A stretch of DNA of 64,000 nucleotides from Astragalus membranaceus (GCA_039519185.1 CM076854.1:70055948-70119947); one strand, 5' to 3'. Counted from the stretch's first letter, positions 53,026 through 63,426 are shown. A program made the numbers and translations. The notes: generated from the sequence alone by a model not told the origin.

Positions 53026-53737
53026 CTGGATCAACGAAAATATCAGACAATGTACTAAAAACAACAGATGTTTTACCATCACAAACAAACATTTAAAAAA
53101 AACATGAGCAACATTCGTAATTCTTCTCTTATTATTTGTTTCCCTTTTTATTATAATTTGATTTGATTTGTAATAAAATCTGTATCAGTATCAGGTTATA
53201 GTAAAATTTTATATCTGACCAGAACCTAGGGTAGTAATTTTTTATTTGATTCTGTCCTTTTGTTCAGAAGATCAGTTTCCTAAATCAGGATGAATTCTTC
53301 CTTTAAATAAGATGTACGATGCAACTATTAACAAAGAAATAAACAAAAATATTCTTCTCTATTATTTCTTCTTTTAAAGGGCTTGCCTTCAACCCTTGCC
53401 GCAAGATCAGTCACCATATAGTAAAGTACACAGGCAACAACTACCGTTTTCATACTAATCACATGCATAATACAGTCAACTCTCAATAAAAACAAATACT
53501 TTAAAAAGAAATTAAATTATAGGGGAGAAATGTCATAGAAACACATGATGAATAGTCATCATTTAACTTGGGCAATAATGGCTTGTTTTGCAAGTTTCAA
53601 AAAGTTCATTAGCTTTGACTCGAGATTTGAAAGTTTATATTGACTAGATCAAAATGAGATAAAACTCAGGGTACATTCGGTATTTTTTTTTCCCTAATAA
53701 ATTTAAAACAGCAATAGTTCAACAGTTTTACACAAAC

Positions 53738-53868
53738 CTGATAATACCATCATCATTTCCATCATCCAAAGGCTTGTATAGAGCATCATTGATCTCCGCC
53801 TTAGATGATTGTGTTCTCACTGATGCTCTATACCGTGAAATCCTAGGCCATTGTCGTGATCCAACCAC
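53738..53868 (-). pseudogene. Captured AGO4-type Argonaute exon (PIWI domain, second fragment)
   Basis: Minus strand, 131 bp between an acceptor (TGTAG|GTGG) and a donor (CAG|GTTTGT). It encodes VVGSRQWPRISRYRASVRTQ and ALYKPLDDGNDDGIIR, typical of the PIWI domain in the AGO4/6/9 clade that directs RNA-directed DNA methylation. It follows the exon at 54010-54132 in the right order, phase and spacing, so the intron was captured too. The frame is open. Spliced straight to the RPSA exon, the phase would be wrong. Confidence 0.8.
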
Positions 53869-54009
53869 CTACAACCAATCATTATAAAATCAGAATAATA
53901 TGCTGCAGACATGGAAAAAACTCAAAACAATTGTGGTTCAAGGAAAATATAGCACTATGTTTTTTTTACAACAAATATAGAGGAAAAAACAAAACAGAAA
54001 CAGCCTCAC

Positions 54010-54132
54010 CGCTGCTATTGGTGGAATATCCGATCGACCAGGGGATCCGTGAGAGACATCCATCCCTAAAATCATAGTTGGGGTATCTTTAACCAAGGGA
54101 AGATGACCAGAATGCTCTATCGCCAGCAAAGA
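54010..54132 (-). pseudogene. Captured AGO4-type Argonaute exon (PIWI domain, first fragment)
   Basis: Minus strand, 41 codons reading SLLAIEHSGHLPLVKDTPTM and MDVSHGSPGRSDIPPIAA, with a proper donor (GCG|GTGAGG). The Asp of MDVSHG corresponds to the first residue of the slicer catalytic set. The sequence before SLLAIE reads ACAT where an acceptor AG would be expected, so this exon may have lost its acceptor or sit at a capture boundary. No other Argonaute exon is seen upstream, so MID, PAZ and N domains are missing. Confidence 0.8.
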
Positions 54133-54299
54133 ATGTAAAACACAAACACAAAGTCCAAAACAGTTAGCTATGGAAAAACAAACTTTGCTCTGCCCAATTT
54201 TTGGTTCACTTTAAGTGTAGCTTTATTCAAATCAATAAACGACGGGTTCTCAATCAATGTGTATTTGAAAAAACTTGAAACTGATAAATTGAAGAAATA

Positions 54300-54460
54300 G
54301 AAAAGCCTCTAGTGTCGATGCAGAGTCGGTGCAAGTTCCGGCCGTCGTTGACGGCAGTCATACACCGATGCTCTTCCTTTGCTCCGGTGTTCCATCGCGT
54401 GCGTTCCGCGTTTCAATGCAAGTCATGGGGCTGACCTACAACAACTCTTGAAAGCTGTGG
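54300..54460. other. GC-richer exon-like piece of unknown origin, cut by the solo LTR
   Basis: This stretch is clearly richer in GC than its surroundings and is open in more than one plus-strand frame (one contains GADLQQLLKAV just before the insertion, another has a transit-peptide-like run of Arg/Ser). I do not recognise it. Confidence 0.35.
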
Positions 54461-57241
54461 TGTCATACCCTAATTTTGTCCGGCTAATTCAAAATTTGTT
54501 TGTTGTACATTTTGAGGTTTTAATTGTTACCGCGTGTCATTTAGTGCTCATTAACGGTTTTGCATCATTAGTAGAACTTTTTTTTTCTTTTCAAGAAAAA
54601 CTTAATTAAAAAATCTATTACTAGTATTTGATTTTTGGCTATTATTACATTACAATATAAATAGAAAAATAGAAGCCAAATTTACAATAAATACTACAAG
54701 ATGGTAAACAAAATAGAATGCAATTATGAAAGCTAAAGTTTACAAAATGTGAAATTGAAGTTTTTATACAACAAAATTAGAAAGAAAAAAAAAACAACTT
54801 GCAGCTCTTCTCTCTCTCCCCCTCGTGAGGCTGAGCCCAAGATTCTTCCCCTCTTCCATTTAGAGCTTAATCCCAACACCTCTTTTAACTATCTCCAAAT
54901 TTTTTACAAAAATAAGCCTCTACAATTGTGCTGCCCATATCTGTGACTAGCTGCAACATCTAGCATCTGCATCAATGGTCAATACAACAGAATCAAATTA
55001 GTGTAACCACAGAAATTTGGGGAAGTTAAAATGTATGGATCAGAGTGTTTAATCATCAAAATGGCAAACCAAATTGACATAACATTACATACACCAGCAT
55101 ATGGAAAAAGACACAACACACATCTACCCACTATTAAATACAAGGAAGCGAACAACAATGGGGGGGGAAGCAATGTAAAAAAAAGGGAACAGAAGTAAAG
55201 GGGAGGAGGAAACGTTTTTTTCAAAAAATAGTAGAGAATAAAATGTGAGAGGGGAGGAGTGTCAAAGAGGGAACTGTGAGTATCAAAAAATGGCCAAACA
55301 GAACAATGAGAGAAAAAGAACGTTAATGGGGTTTGGGAGCAAAAATGTACAGAGTGAATTCAAAAAAAATAAGAAATAAACAGAAGCAGAACCAGTGTTT
55401 TCGGCGCATCGCTGCCGTTCACGCCACCAGCCCCGCCGGCCTCCTCCTCCGGCGAGCACCGCCAGACGCCTTCCCCTCCACCTTCGAACGCTTCTCTCTT
55501 CGGTTCTCCACGTTCTCTCTCTCTCCATCGTCACAAACCCTCACGGCCGACCCACACCATCACCGTAAACCACGTCACCGCCGTCGACCACGGCCACCAT
55601 CGAACGTCCACCACCACTGTTTTTCTCTATTCGCAACCACTGTTTCTCTCTCTTGCCACCACCGTCACCGTCGCCACCCGCCTCACGGCCGACCAACACC
55701 ATCACTTTCGCACCACCCAAAACCACCAACAGCCGCGGCCACCGCGAGCTCTTCCTCTCTCTGCCGAAGTGACCTTCTTTTCCCTTGTTTCCATGGCTGA
55801 TGAAACGGTGTATAGAAGATTGGGGTTTTTAGGGATTTGAGTTTATAACCCATGAGTCATGACCCGTGTTTTTCCTCTATTCGGTAAATACCCCACTCAC
55901 TTTCCCTTTTATTTCATTACTTCTTTTTATATTAGTTTATTAGTTTATTATATTATTCTCTTTATATTTATCACTCGTCATTGTGAGACCCCAGTTTCGC
56001 TAGTTTTGCTTCTTTTATTTTTTTCACTTTTTATTTCATCAATGTTAACAAAAAAAAACAAAACCTGATGAGGTTGTATTCATTGTATTATCAGCCCATT
56101 TACATTTTTATACCCCCATTTTACTATTTCACCCCCTTTTCGTTTTTTTATTATTTCTTCTCAAAATAATTTCTTTTTGCAAAAAAAACCTATAAAAATT
56201 ATAAAAATGAGTTTGGCTGAGATGTACATCTTGTCAATCCCGGTTTAAGAGACTTTAGCCGTACGGCTTTGATCTTAAACCTCTTTCAAAATTAAAACCA
56301 ATCAAGACACAAACCTTCTCTACCCTAGAACTACGTAGCCTTTGATTCTCTACCAGGATCGAGATACGTAGGAGCAGGGTCACGCCCCTGTCAAGCGCCC
56401 AAATAAACAATTTCTATTACCTTTCTTTCTTAATTCATTTTTTAAAAAAAACCTATAAAAATAAATAGATGAATATTTCATTTTCAAAATATAAATAGGG
56501 GATTAAGTCGACTGTACAGTCGGGTTGGTCTGCTTTTTAGGCCACTAATGAACCGTTACGGATCAGGTCCTAAAATCCCTATTTAAAATAAATAATTTCT
56601 AAATTAAAAAAATACAAACACATCTATTTCATTTCAAAAATCAAAAAATCTTATTTTCAAAGTAGGGGATTAAGTCGGTTGTACGGCCGGGTTAGTCATC
56701 GTTTTAGGATAAGTGAACTGTGGTCCTTCAGAGCCCCAGCGCTCCTTCAGCCCTCAACGGCCCTTCAGAGCCCCAGCGCTCCTTCAGACCCCCAGTGGTC
56801 CTTCAACACAGATCACACAGTCCTAAAACCCCTATATTAAAAAACACCAACCAACAAACATTTTCTAACCCAAGAACTACGTAGCTTTGATTTCTCCATC
56901 GCACCTGGAGATACGTAGGAGCGGGGGCCCACTCCTGTCAAGCACAAAAAACTAAAATTTTTATTAAGTCTTTTTCTTTCAATAAAAGGGTAAAAATTAA
57001 CATTTTCAAAATTAACATTTTTTTCCTACAACTAATTAGCAGGTAACCTTCCTTAGGAAGGATGTCGTGGGGTGCTAACACCTTCCCCATGCATAACCGA
57101 CTCCCGAACCTAAATCTGGTCTCAAGGACCCTTATCCATTCCAAAAGGGATTTTCCAATGTTTGCCCTTAAACTAAACTTTGGTGGCGGCTTCATTTTTG
57201 AACCTTCGAGGAATCCTCGCCCGGATTTTTCGGTCGCTACA
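54461..57241 (+). repeat. Solo LTR of an Og-related element inside the CACTA
   Basis: 2781 bp from TGTCATACCC to CGGTCGCTACA, flanked by TGTGG on both sides (54456-54460 and 57242-57246), with no internal region. The right 760 bp follows Og closely (hairpin modules, CCTTCAGAGCCCC repeat, double hairpins, end block). The left and middle differ: it has no USE/TATA block, has a CCACC/TCTCTC leader (55400-55790) like V, and has a GTTTAAGA module shared with V. It therefore belongs to a sister or recombinant family. Confidence 0.88.
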
Positions 57242-57246
57242 TGTGG

Positions 57247-58051
57247 TTTATAAATTTCCTGCATAGAAATGACAACAATTTTGAAATCTATCAATTGAAA
57301 GCAAAGTTGAATTAACAGCAAAAGCAAGTGTATTACTTTATCTACTTTGAAGCTTCAAATCCACATCTATAATTTGTAACCGTAGTGCTATTATTCATAT
57401 GCCAAAGTTGTTTCTTCGGTTTCTGACAAACAGTTTCGTACGATCTAGCATTATTCATATAGTAATTACTATATATATAAATATATATATGTGTGTATGG
57501 TGTCCCGTTGTCTTATATTTTGAACACTAGCGGTGTCTCCGTGTGACTAAAAATTTTGATGTAATTTTCCAAATGCAAATTCCAGTTGGCAGAAATATCA
57601 AGATTGAGAAAACCCAATACAAAATGCACATCCAACAGGGAAACATATGTAACTAGCCTGTGAATTGAAGCCATGGCATGTCAGTAATACTTTGGTTCCT
57701 CCAAGTCCCTAAACAAAATAAGTGATTCAGAATATTGCTACTGATCTTTTTTCAACATAAATAACAAGAAACCAAAAAAAAAAGTGGCAATAAAGATCTC
57801 TGACAATGCAATATAACCTTCCTTACTTAAATTGTCCCTATAACAGAAGATGAACTCTACAGAATTTGTTTTAAAAAAATCAAAGCAATTTAAGTATGAA
57901 TAGCAAAGATGATAATGCCAACAGCAACAGTTAATGCAGTTTCCAATCAGCGACAGGATGGAGAAAGTAGAGACAGGCTCTCCCATTAGCAGAGGCATTC
58001 ATACCAATTGAAGATTTACAAATTAAAATTATTAAAATTAAGAACAGATAC
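57247..58051 (-). other. CACTA interior without a recognised gene
   Basis: AT-rich DNA with a TATATA run at about 57470-57490. Probable captured intron or spacer. Some short stretches look exon-like (for example near 57680 and 57950 on the minus strand) but I cannot name them. Confidence 0.5.
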
Positions 58052-58184
58052 CTTATTGACAAAAATATCCCAGAAAAGGGGGCCGACAATGGCAGTCTCC
58101 CAGTTATGTAGATGCAATACATCGTCGGGCTTCTTCCCACATTTTACTATGTAATCCAGTGAGGCACGACAAAAATAAGAAAAC
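58052..58184 (-). pseudogene. Captured starch synthase (SS4/SS5-like) exon
   Basis: Minus strand, 133 bp from acceptor (CCAG|G) to donor (AAG|GTATCT). It encodes FSYFCRASLDYIVKCGKKPD then LHLHNWETAIVGPLFWDIF, the GT5 N-terminal half that in starch and glycogen synthases reads HxHDWQ..., here HLHNWE. That Asn and Glu variant is characteristic of the non-canonical SS5-type proteins. The phase joins exactly with the exon at 58335-58433. There is no stop. Confidence 0.78.
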
Positions 58185-58334
58185 CTGGCAACCAAAGAAG
58201 GCATGACATCAAGATTATTGACACATATGTACACCATAATAAAGGAAAAGTCTTAATTTGATCAGATTTTACTCTCCCTCACTTATACCCGGAAAATAAA
58301 TTACTGATTAGATACTAACTAATTGATCATTTAC

Positions 58335-58433
58335 CTTTCAAAATCATCTGGGTAACCATATATCATCTCACGGCTGAAAAAGGATGAGGGGTGCAATGGT
58401 TCGATCAATGTGACTCCAATGCCGCAAACAACA
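58335..58433 (-). pseudogene. Captured starch synthase (SS4/SS5-like) exon, preceding one
   Basis: Minus strand, 99 bp from acceptor (GGCAG|T) to donor (AAAG|GTAAAT). It encodes VVCGIGVTLIEPLHPSSFF and MIYGYPDDFE, aligning with the segment VYFIEP.HP..FF...YG..DDF of SS4-type enzymes. It ends in phase 2 and continues in frame into 58052-58184. The rest of the glucosyltransferase is not found, so the fragment cannot be catalytic. Confidence 0.78.
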
Positions 58434-58730
58434 CTGCCATACACTAAGGGTATAAAAGAAAGTCGTATCAGTAGATTTAAACAAGAAACAAGACATGAAA
58501 CTTTATTTCTAATATATTTCTGTAATTGTTTTGTCACAAAATGCATACCTACATGGAAGTTAGAAACAACTAAATTAAGGAATTACAGATATCAGGGAAC
58601 TATTGGACTAATATAGAAATAAGTGTGACTAACTTCCATATATATATATATTAGCAACAAAATTTCAGTGATCAAATCTATTCAAAATAAGTGTGACTAA
58701 CTTCCATATTGGAGATTTTTTAAAACTCAC

Positions 58731-58821
58731 TTGTCTGTCTTTATATATGCTTGAAGCTCTTCTACAGCATCCTGACCAATGAGAGTGCTTGGGATGACAA
58801 ACTGAAAGCCAATATCTTTTC
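58731..58821 (-). pseudogene. Exon-like fragment of unidentified gene
   Basis: Minus strand, 91 bp with a clean acceptor (TTCAG|GA) and donor (CAA|GTGAGT). One open frame reads KDIGFQFVIPSTLIGQDAVE then ELQAYIKTD. I do not recognise the family. It is on the same strand as the other captured pieces and may belong to the starch synthase source gene or to a fourth gene. Confidence 0.4.
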
Positions 58822-60148
58822 CTGAATCGAAAACAACAAAGAATAAATAACACAATCAAATATTGAAATGCATACTTATAGTGAAGAAGTATTATGTGAA
58901 CAGTAGTAGTACCCAAATTAATATAGATGATCCAAAATAATTTTCACAAACAGCTTTAAACTTTTTAAATATAATACCAGCAACAACAAAAGCCGCATAA
59001 GAAATAAAGTGTTACAAAGTAAGAACCAACCAAATTTTATAAAGAAAATGACTTGACAAAGCTTCAGAACATAAATACTTGCCACATTCCCTTCATAGCC
59101 TCTTAAACGATGAGTGCTCATCAATGTAAAAGGAATGGAAAGAGGGATTAGATTTAGGGAAGAGAAACTAAGAATGAAGTTGAGAGAAGGGAACAAAAAA
59201 GATAAAAAGTTACCTGATTATCCGATTAACTTAGAGAATCAACATGTACAAAAACAGTTAATAAACATGCACCACATACATGGTCTTTCTGTTGCTGCAA
59301 CAACCAACCAAAGAGAATGTTAGGAAGAAATATATCAGAAAAATAGAAATTAATATTGTGTCTCCTCAAGTAAGCATCAACTATGGAATTAATAAAGCAA
59401 AAACTAAATGAAGATGAGGGTTTATACCTTGTTGCAAAAACAGGATGAAGAATAGCCGGAGAAGCTGAAAGGAATAAAAATAAATAAACAACATAAATGA
59501 GAGGGAAAGATGAGAAATCTGATAATACTGAAACATTAAATGGAAAATCATCTTCATAATTAGAAACATCATCTTCCAATTTTGAACTCTCCATGCTAGT
59601 GGGAATACTTGAGTAATGAAACCACATCATCGTAAATATATTTTCTATTTTGGGTAAGAACAAAACCAAAAAATAGAAGAAACATATAACATGCATAAAG
59701 CCAAGCTATTAGGATCTCTGCCACTCATCATTCAATGAAATTTTTGCGTCAAAAAATCATTCAGTGAAACATGCAAACTAAGAAACTATCATCATCACAT
59801 ATGCACAACACTCGGTACTTATCTAACAATTAATTTACAATAAATTCAATATTTTCTCGTCAATCATGTTTAGCTATTACATTAGTAGGATCATTCATAT
59901 CCAGTAGTCTTACGATTTGATGAGGCAAGTGATTTAAAAAAAATGAATGCAAGTTATGACATTTTAGCACTAATTAAGAACTGATATTTGTTTATAGCAA
60001 TCCAACCTACAAAAACATTTAAAATGAAGGAAATAAAAATGTCCGAGACCCACCATAAAAGTAACATTATTCCATTAGTTAATCCTTTCGGAAGAACAAT
60101 TAGAGCAGTGAGTAATCTACTGGCTAAGACATGAAATTAGAAAACTAC
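58822..60148 (-). other. CACTA interior with weak exon-like pieces
   Basis: Mostly AT-rich, intron-like. On the minus strand a frame at about 59520-59640 (SSIPTSMESSKLEDDVSNYE) and a 35-bp piece at about 59452-59486 between TTTCAG and GTATAA look like exons. I cannot assign them to a protein. Confidence 0.35.
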
Positions 60149-60251
60149 CTCGCCGCGAGTTCTGGAGCGGTGGTGCGGTGGTGCGATTTCCGGCACGGCG
60201 GAGCTCCGGTGGAGAGTTCTCCGAACTTGAAATTTCTTGAGGGGTTTTCAT
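60149..60251 (-). pseudogene. Possible captured first coding exon of an unidentified gene
   Basis: Minus strand, from an ATG at 60251 to a donor (CGAG|GTAGTT). It encodes about 34 residues starting MKTPQEISSSENSPPELRRA, then Arg/Thr/Pro-rich. It is GC-rich and preceded on this strand by a CT-rich region such as plant 5' leaders have. It could be where a minus-strand chimeric transcript starts. The source gene is unknown. Confidence 0.45.
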
Positions 60252-60589
60252 GCGGACGCTTAGGGGATACCAAATATCAAACTCGTTTTATGATTGGGCG
60301 TCTATGGTGATCGGAAAATGAGGGGGAACGTGGCGGTCAAGGGTTTGTGGAAACGGTGAGAACGGCGTGGAGATCTGAGAGTGAAGAGGGTTCATCGTGT
60401 TAGAGATCCATACCTTGTGTAGTCTCTGCTGGAGAAGAAGGAACCAGTGACTGAGTCGTTTTTTGTAGATCTACTGTTCCCAGTTGTGGATCCAGTTTCA
60501 GATCCAGACGTGAGGAAGAGGAATGGAGTGAGAGTGAGAAGTGAGCGTGAGAGGACGGTGGGAAGAGATAGGAGGGTGCGAAGAGGAAC

Positions 60590-60790
60590 GGAGTGAGCGT
60601 GAGAGACTGAGGAAGGTGACGGTGAGGGAGTGAGGGAGTGAGGGTGAGGAAGGTGACGGTGAAGGAGTGAGAGAGTGAGTGTGAGGAAGGTGGCGGTGAG
60701 GGAGTGAGGGTGAGGAAGGTGACAGTGAGGGAGTGAGGGTGACGGTGAGGGGGTGAGGGAGTGAGGGTGACGGTGAGGGGGATGAGGTCC
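60590..60790 (-). repeat. GTGAGGGAGTGAGGGTGAGGA minisatellite
   Basis: Diverged copies of GTGAGGGAGTGAGGGTGA with GGTGACGGTGAG. On the minus strand it is CT-rich and could be a 5' leader of the captured exon at 60149-60251. Confidence 0.65.
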
Positions 60791-60917
60791 GATAGAGAGA
60801 AGAAGAAGGATTAGAGAGAAGAGGAGTGTTTAGGGTTCGCGTGAGAGTGAGAGTGAGAATGGAGAGGAGAGGAGTGTTCTGATTCTGATAGTGAGGGTGA
60901 AATTGTTTTTTTTATTT

Positions 60918-61195
60918 TAGTACTTTAGAGGTCAGGCGTGTATATGCCTGACTTCTAAAGCACTAAAATAGAAAAAAAGAATTTCACCCTTAATTACAAG
61001 TTTGCCACCGTGTCTACTTATGTAGTCAGGCGAATACACGTCTGACTTCTAAGGTCTAAGTTTTTTCCTATTTTTCACTTTAGAAGTCAGGCGTGTATCC
61101 GCTTGACTTTTAAACTCGCGAGTTTTGCCTCTTAATTACAAGTTTGCCACCGTGTCTACTTATGTAGTCAGGCATCTGAGCGCCTGACTTTAAAT
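60918..61195. repeat. Subterminal transposase-binding-type array, right
   Basis: About eight direct and inverted copies of GTCAGGCG and GCCTGACTT, matching the left array and including a roughly 90-bp internal duplication (CAAGTTTGCCACCGTGTC at 60998 and 61139). Confidence 0.8.
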
Positions 61196-61205
61196 GTCTA
61201 ATTCT

Positions 61206-61226
61206 AATCCCATTTTTGCACTAGTG
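61206..61226 (-). repeat. CACTA terminal inverted repeat, right
   Basis: Reads CACTAGTGCAAAAATGGG on the minus strand. TCT follows at 61227-61229. Confidence 0.88.
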
Positions 61227-61229
61227 TCT

Positions 61230-62534
61230 TTTTTTTTATTTTTTATTAGGTTGGCCACATTTTGACTGAAACCTCAATGGTGTCGCCACAAAGAGGCCTC
61301 CCTACTAAGCAGCCAGCCTTGTTGCAAATTTCAACTTATTCGATTTTACTTATACATTTGTTTTTGCAAGTGTGCACCCTCTTTTTACCTGTTAAACTAT
61401 ATAATTTTGGCTTTACTAAATTCGGGCTACCCCCAAACTTGATTTCTACTCTACTTGCAGTTTCTATCAAGTTCCAAGCAATTTCAGTCCTAACTAAGCT
61501 TTCACCTAACTTTCACCTAACAATGCCTTACACCTATTTCCAAAATGCAATATTTAAATGTATGCTAACAGGCTAGGCTATTTCATTCAGAATTCTAAGT
61601 CTACACCAATTCTGGCTATCCTCACTGGGTTATGCCTTGGTACTTAGATCTTTTAAGCTGTTTTTTATTACATGCTATCAACAATGCTATGCTAGCACTA
61701 CACCACGCAAAATACTAAAAAGGAACAGAGTCGAGGAACAGAGTTCCGTCCTCGGCGAAACTGCTTGAAGAACGGAGGAATCAATAGTTCAAACCTATAG
61801 TTGATCCCTCGGCTAGGAAAACAGAGTTTGACGACACAATAACCCTAATTTAATTTTTTTTCCTTATAATAAAAATAATTAATAGTCACATGGATAATTG
61901 TAAATAAGGTTCAACATAAACTATAAAAAAGTCACGGTTACTAATATTCGAAAACATAAAGGACTAAATTAAGAAAAAAATTATAAAGGAGCAATTTGGT
62001 ATTTTAAATTAAAATAAAGCACTTGAAAGTAATTTTACCAATAAAATGCATAAATCTTTGACCAGAATATAAATACTATTTTAAAACACAAATTATTATA
62101 ACTACAGCAAAATTTAAATATAAAAATTTAAATAACTAATATTATACAAATAATTAAAATGAGTCTTTGTTTAAATAAACATAAAAGAAACATGCGCCTC
62201 TCGTGTATTATTAATGCTTGTCCAAAACATTCCCTAAAGTACAAAATTTTGTAACAACCTCATCATCGGTTTCATATTTTGAAAAAAAAAAAGTTGCCAC
62301 AAATTGAGAAAATAAATAAAATCAATAAAGAAGTATTTTTCTTACTTGTGTTACTCAAGTGGAAGCTCATTAGTCATAGGAACAATGAATGTGAATCGTT
62401 CGATGTTATCGCATCAATGGTTACTATCATCTGAGCCCCACAAATAGAGTTCATAAGAGCTCTTAGTTCCTAATTCCCTTCGTGACAGACTCTCAGTCTT
62501 TCACTCTCCATTGGTATTCTCAGTGTGTTCTATC
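61230..62534. other. Continuation of Q debris, then the upstream region of the MYB gene
   Basis: To about 61600 the sequence resembles retroelement 3' untranslated DNA (CTACCCCCAAACTTGATT). Beyond that it is AT-rich intergenic DNA with no gene recognised. The last few hundred bases should include the MYB promoter and 5' leader, but no convincing TATA box could be chosen; CAAATAGAG near 62441 is a weak candidate. Confidence 0.5.
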
Positions 62535-63238
62535 ATGGAGTTTGATCCAAGTTTTGTAGAAAATTTTCCCTACATTTCTGGGATTTTCTCAAAAGTTACT
62601 TGCATAAAATCAGAGATCCCCACTATGGTTCCTTTGAAACCAAGCTCCACTCTCTCCCTTGATCCATCACATGACACCGGCTTTTTGTACCAAAACAATT
62701 ACCACCACTCTCAGCAACATTCTCTGAATGAGGGTAACCATCACTCGAGTTTTGCTATGGAGGGTCCTTCCTCAATCAACCCATTCTATATGATCCCAAC
62801 TCCTTCACCAGGTAATTCATATAGGACTGCGGACACCATTGGATCAATGACAGATCTTCTCAGTTCTTGCTACCCCGTGGGCTTTTCATCAAACGATAAC
62901 AACACGGAAACCATACACGGCTGCCTGAGCAATGGTAATAGTTACTTAGATTTTGTCAATAAAAATCCCCTTCAGTATAGTTCCGCTTTCCAATCTCAGG
63001 TAGGTCCTTCCATATCACCATTACTAGCCTATGATACACATGCATCTATGCAACTGAAGCCTAATGTTCAAGATGAGCTTTCACGCATCGTTGAGATCGG
63101 GAAAAATCTCCAAGGCGCTGATCCAAGACTCGGTGTTGGTGACCAGAACAAACAAAAAATAGTCCAGAGGAAGAACATGGTAACTCAGCTCATTGATACC
63201 AATATAACTAAAGGTCAATGGACCGTGGATGAGGACAG
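62535..63238 (+). CDS. R2R3-MYB transcription factor, MYB98/MYB118-type, exon 1
   Basis: The ATG at 62535 (MEFDPSFVENFPY) is the first in this frame; an in-frame TTG upstream is not a plausible start. Exon 1 is 704 bp. It encodes a long Ser/Asn/Pro-rich N-terminal region and then the basic lead-in and start of the R2 repeat (NITKGQWTVDEDR, first Trp of R2). It ends at a donor (GACAG|GTATGA) two bases into a codon. A long N-terminal region before R2 and an intron at this place are typical of the MYB98/115/118/119 group, which regulates female gametophyte and seed genes in the nucleus. It is the only intact host gene start in the window. The subgroup call is from motif memory and is less sure than the MYB call. 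Confidence 0.82.
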
Positions 63239-63426
63239 GTATGATCAGTTCATTCAAATTTTGTTCACTTTCTCTCAATGTTTTCATTTATGGTTACAAG
63301 ATATGTACATTAAAATTTTACAATTTGATTCATCAAGATGGAGGAGGACAGTAAGTGTTTTGTTTAGTTTGTTTCTAGTCGTTGGCAATTGGTGAGCATT
63401 TTAATTTTGTTTTCCTTTCTTTGAAG
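63239..63426 (+). other. MYB intron 1 (188 bp)
   Basis: GTATGA to TTGAAG. It is AT-rich and starts inside the R2 codon for Arg; removing it restores R2 in phase. Confidence 0.8.

Larger units (their letters stand above)
52215..61226 (-). mobile_element. Pack-CACTA transposon carrying fragments of at least three host genes
   Basis: The ends are inverted repeats starting CACTAGTGCAAAAA, matching at 20 of the first 21 bases, with a 3-bp target duplication TCT at 52212-52214 and 61227-61229. Inside each end is an array of GTCAGGC/GCCTGAC words. No transposase is visible, so it is non-autonomous. It carries minus-strand exon fragments of ribosomal protein SA (52810-53025), an AGO4-type Argonaute (53738-53868, 54010-54132) and an SS4/SS5-like starch synthase (58052-58184, 58335-58433), plus unidentified exon-like pieces. 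A later solo LTR insertion accounts for 2.8 kb; without it the element is about 6.2 kb. Confidence 0.88.

Noticed and set aside
55333..55800. 155-codon His/Pro/Ser-rich plus-strand frame in the solo LTR
   Set aside because: It lies in the CCACC/TCTCTC leader of an LTR bounded by a target duplication; no start context or domain.
63239..63395. Read-through of MYB exon 1 into a 294-codon frame
   Set aside because: A consensus donor and the in-phase exon 2 completing the R2 repeat show that this stretch is intron.
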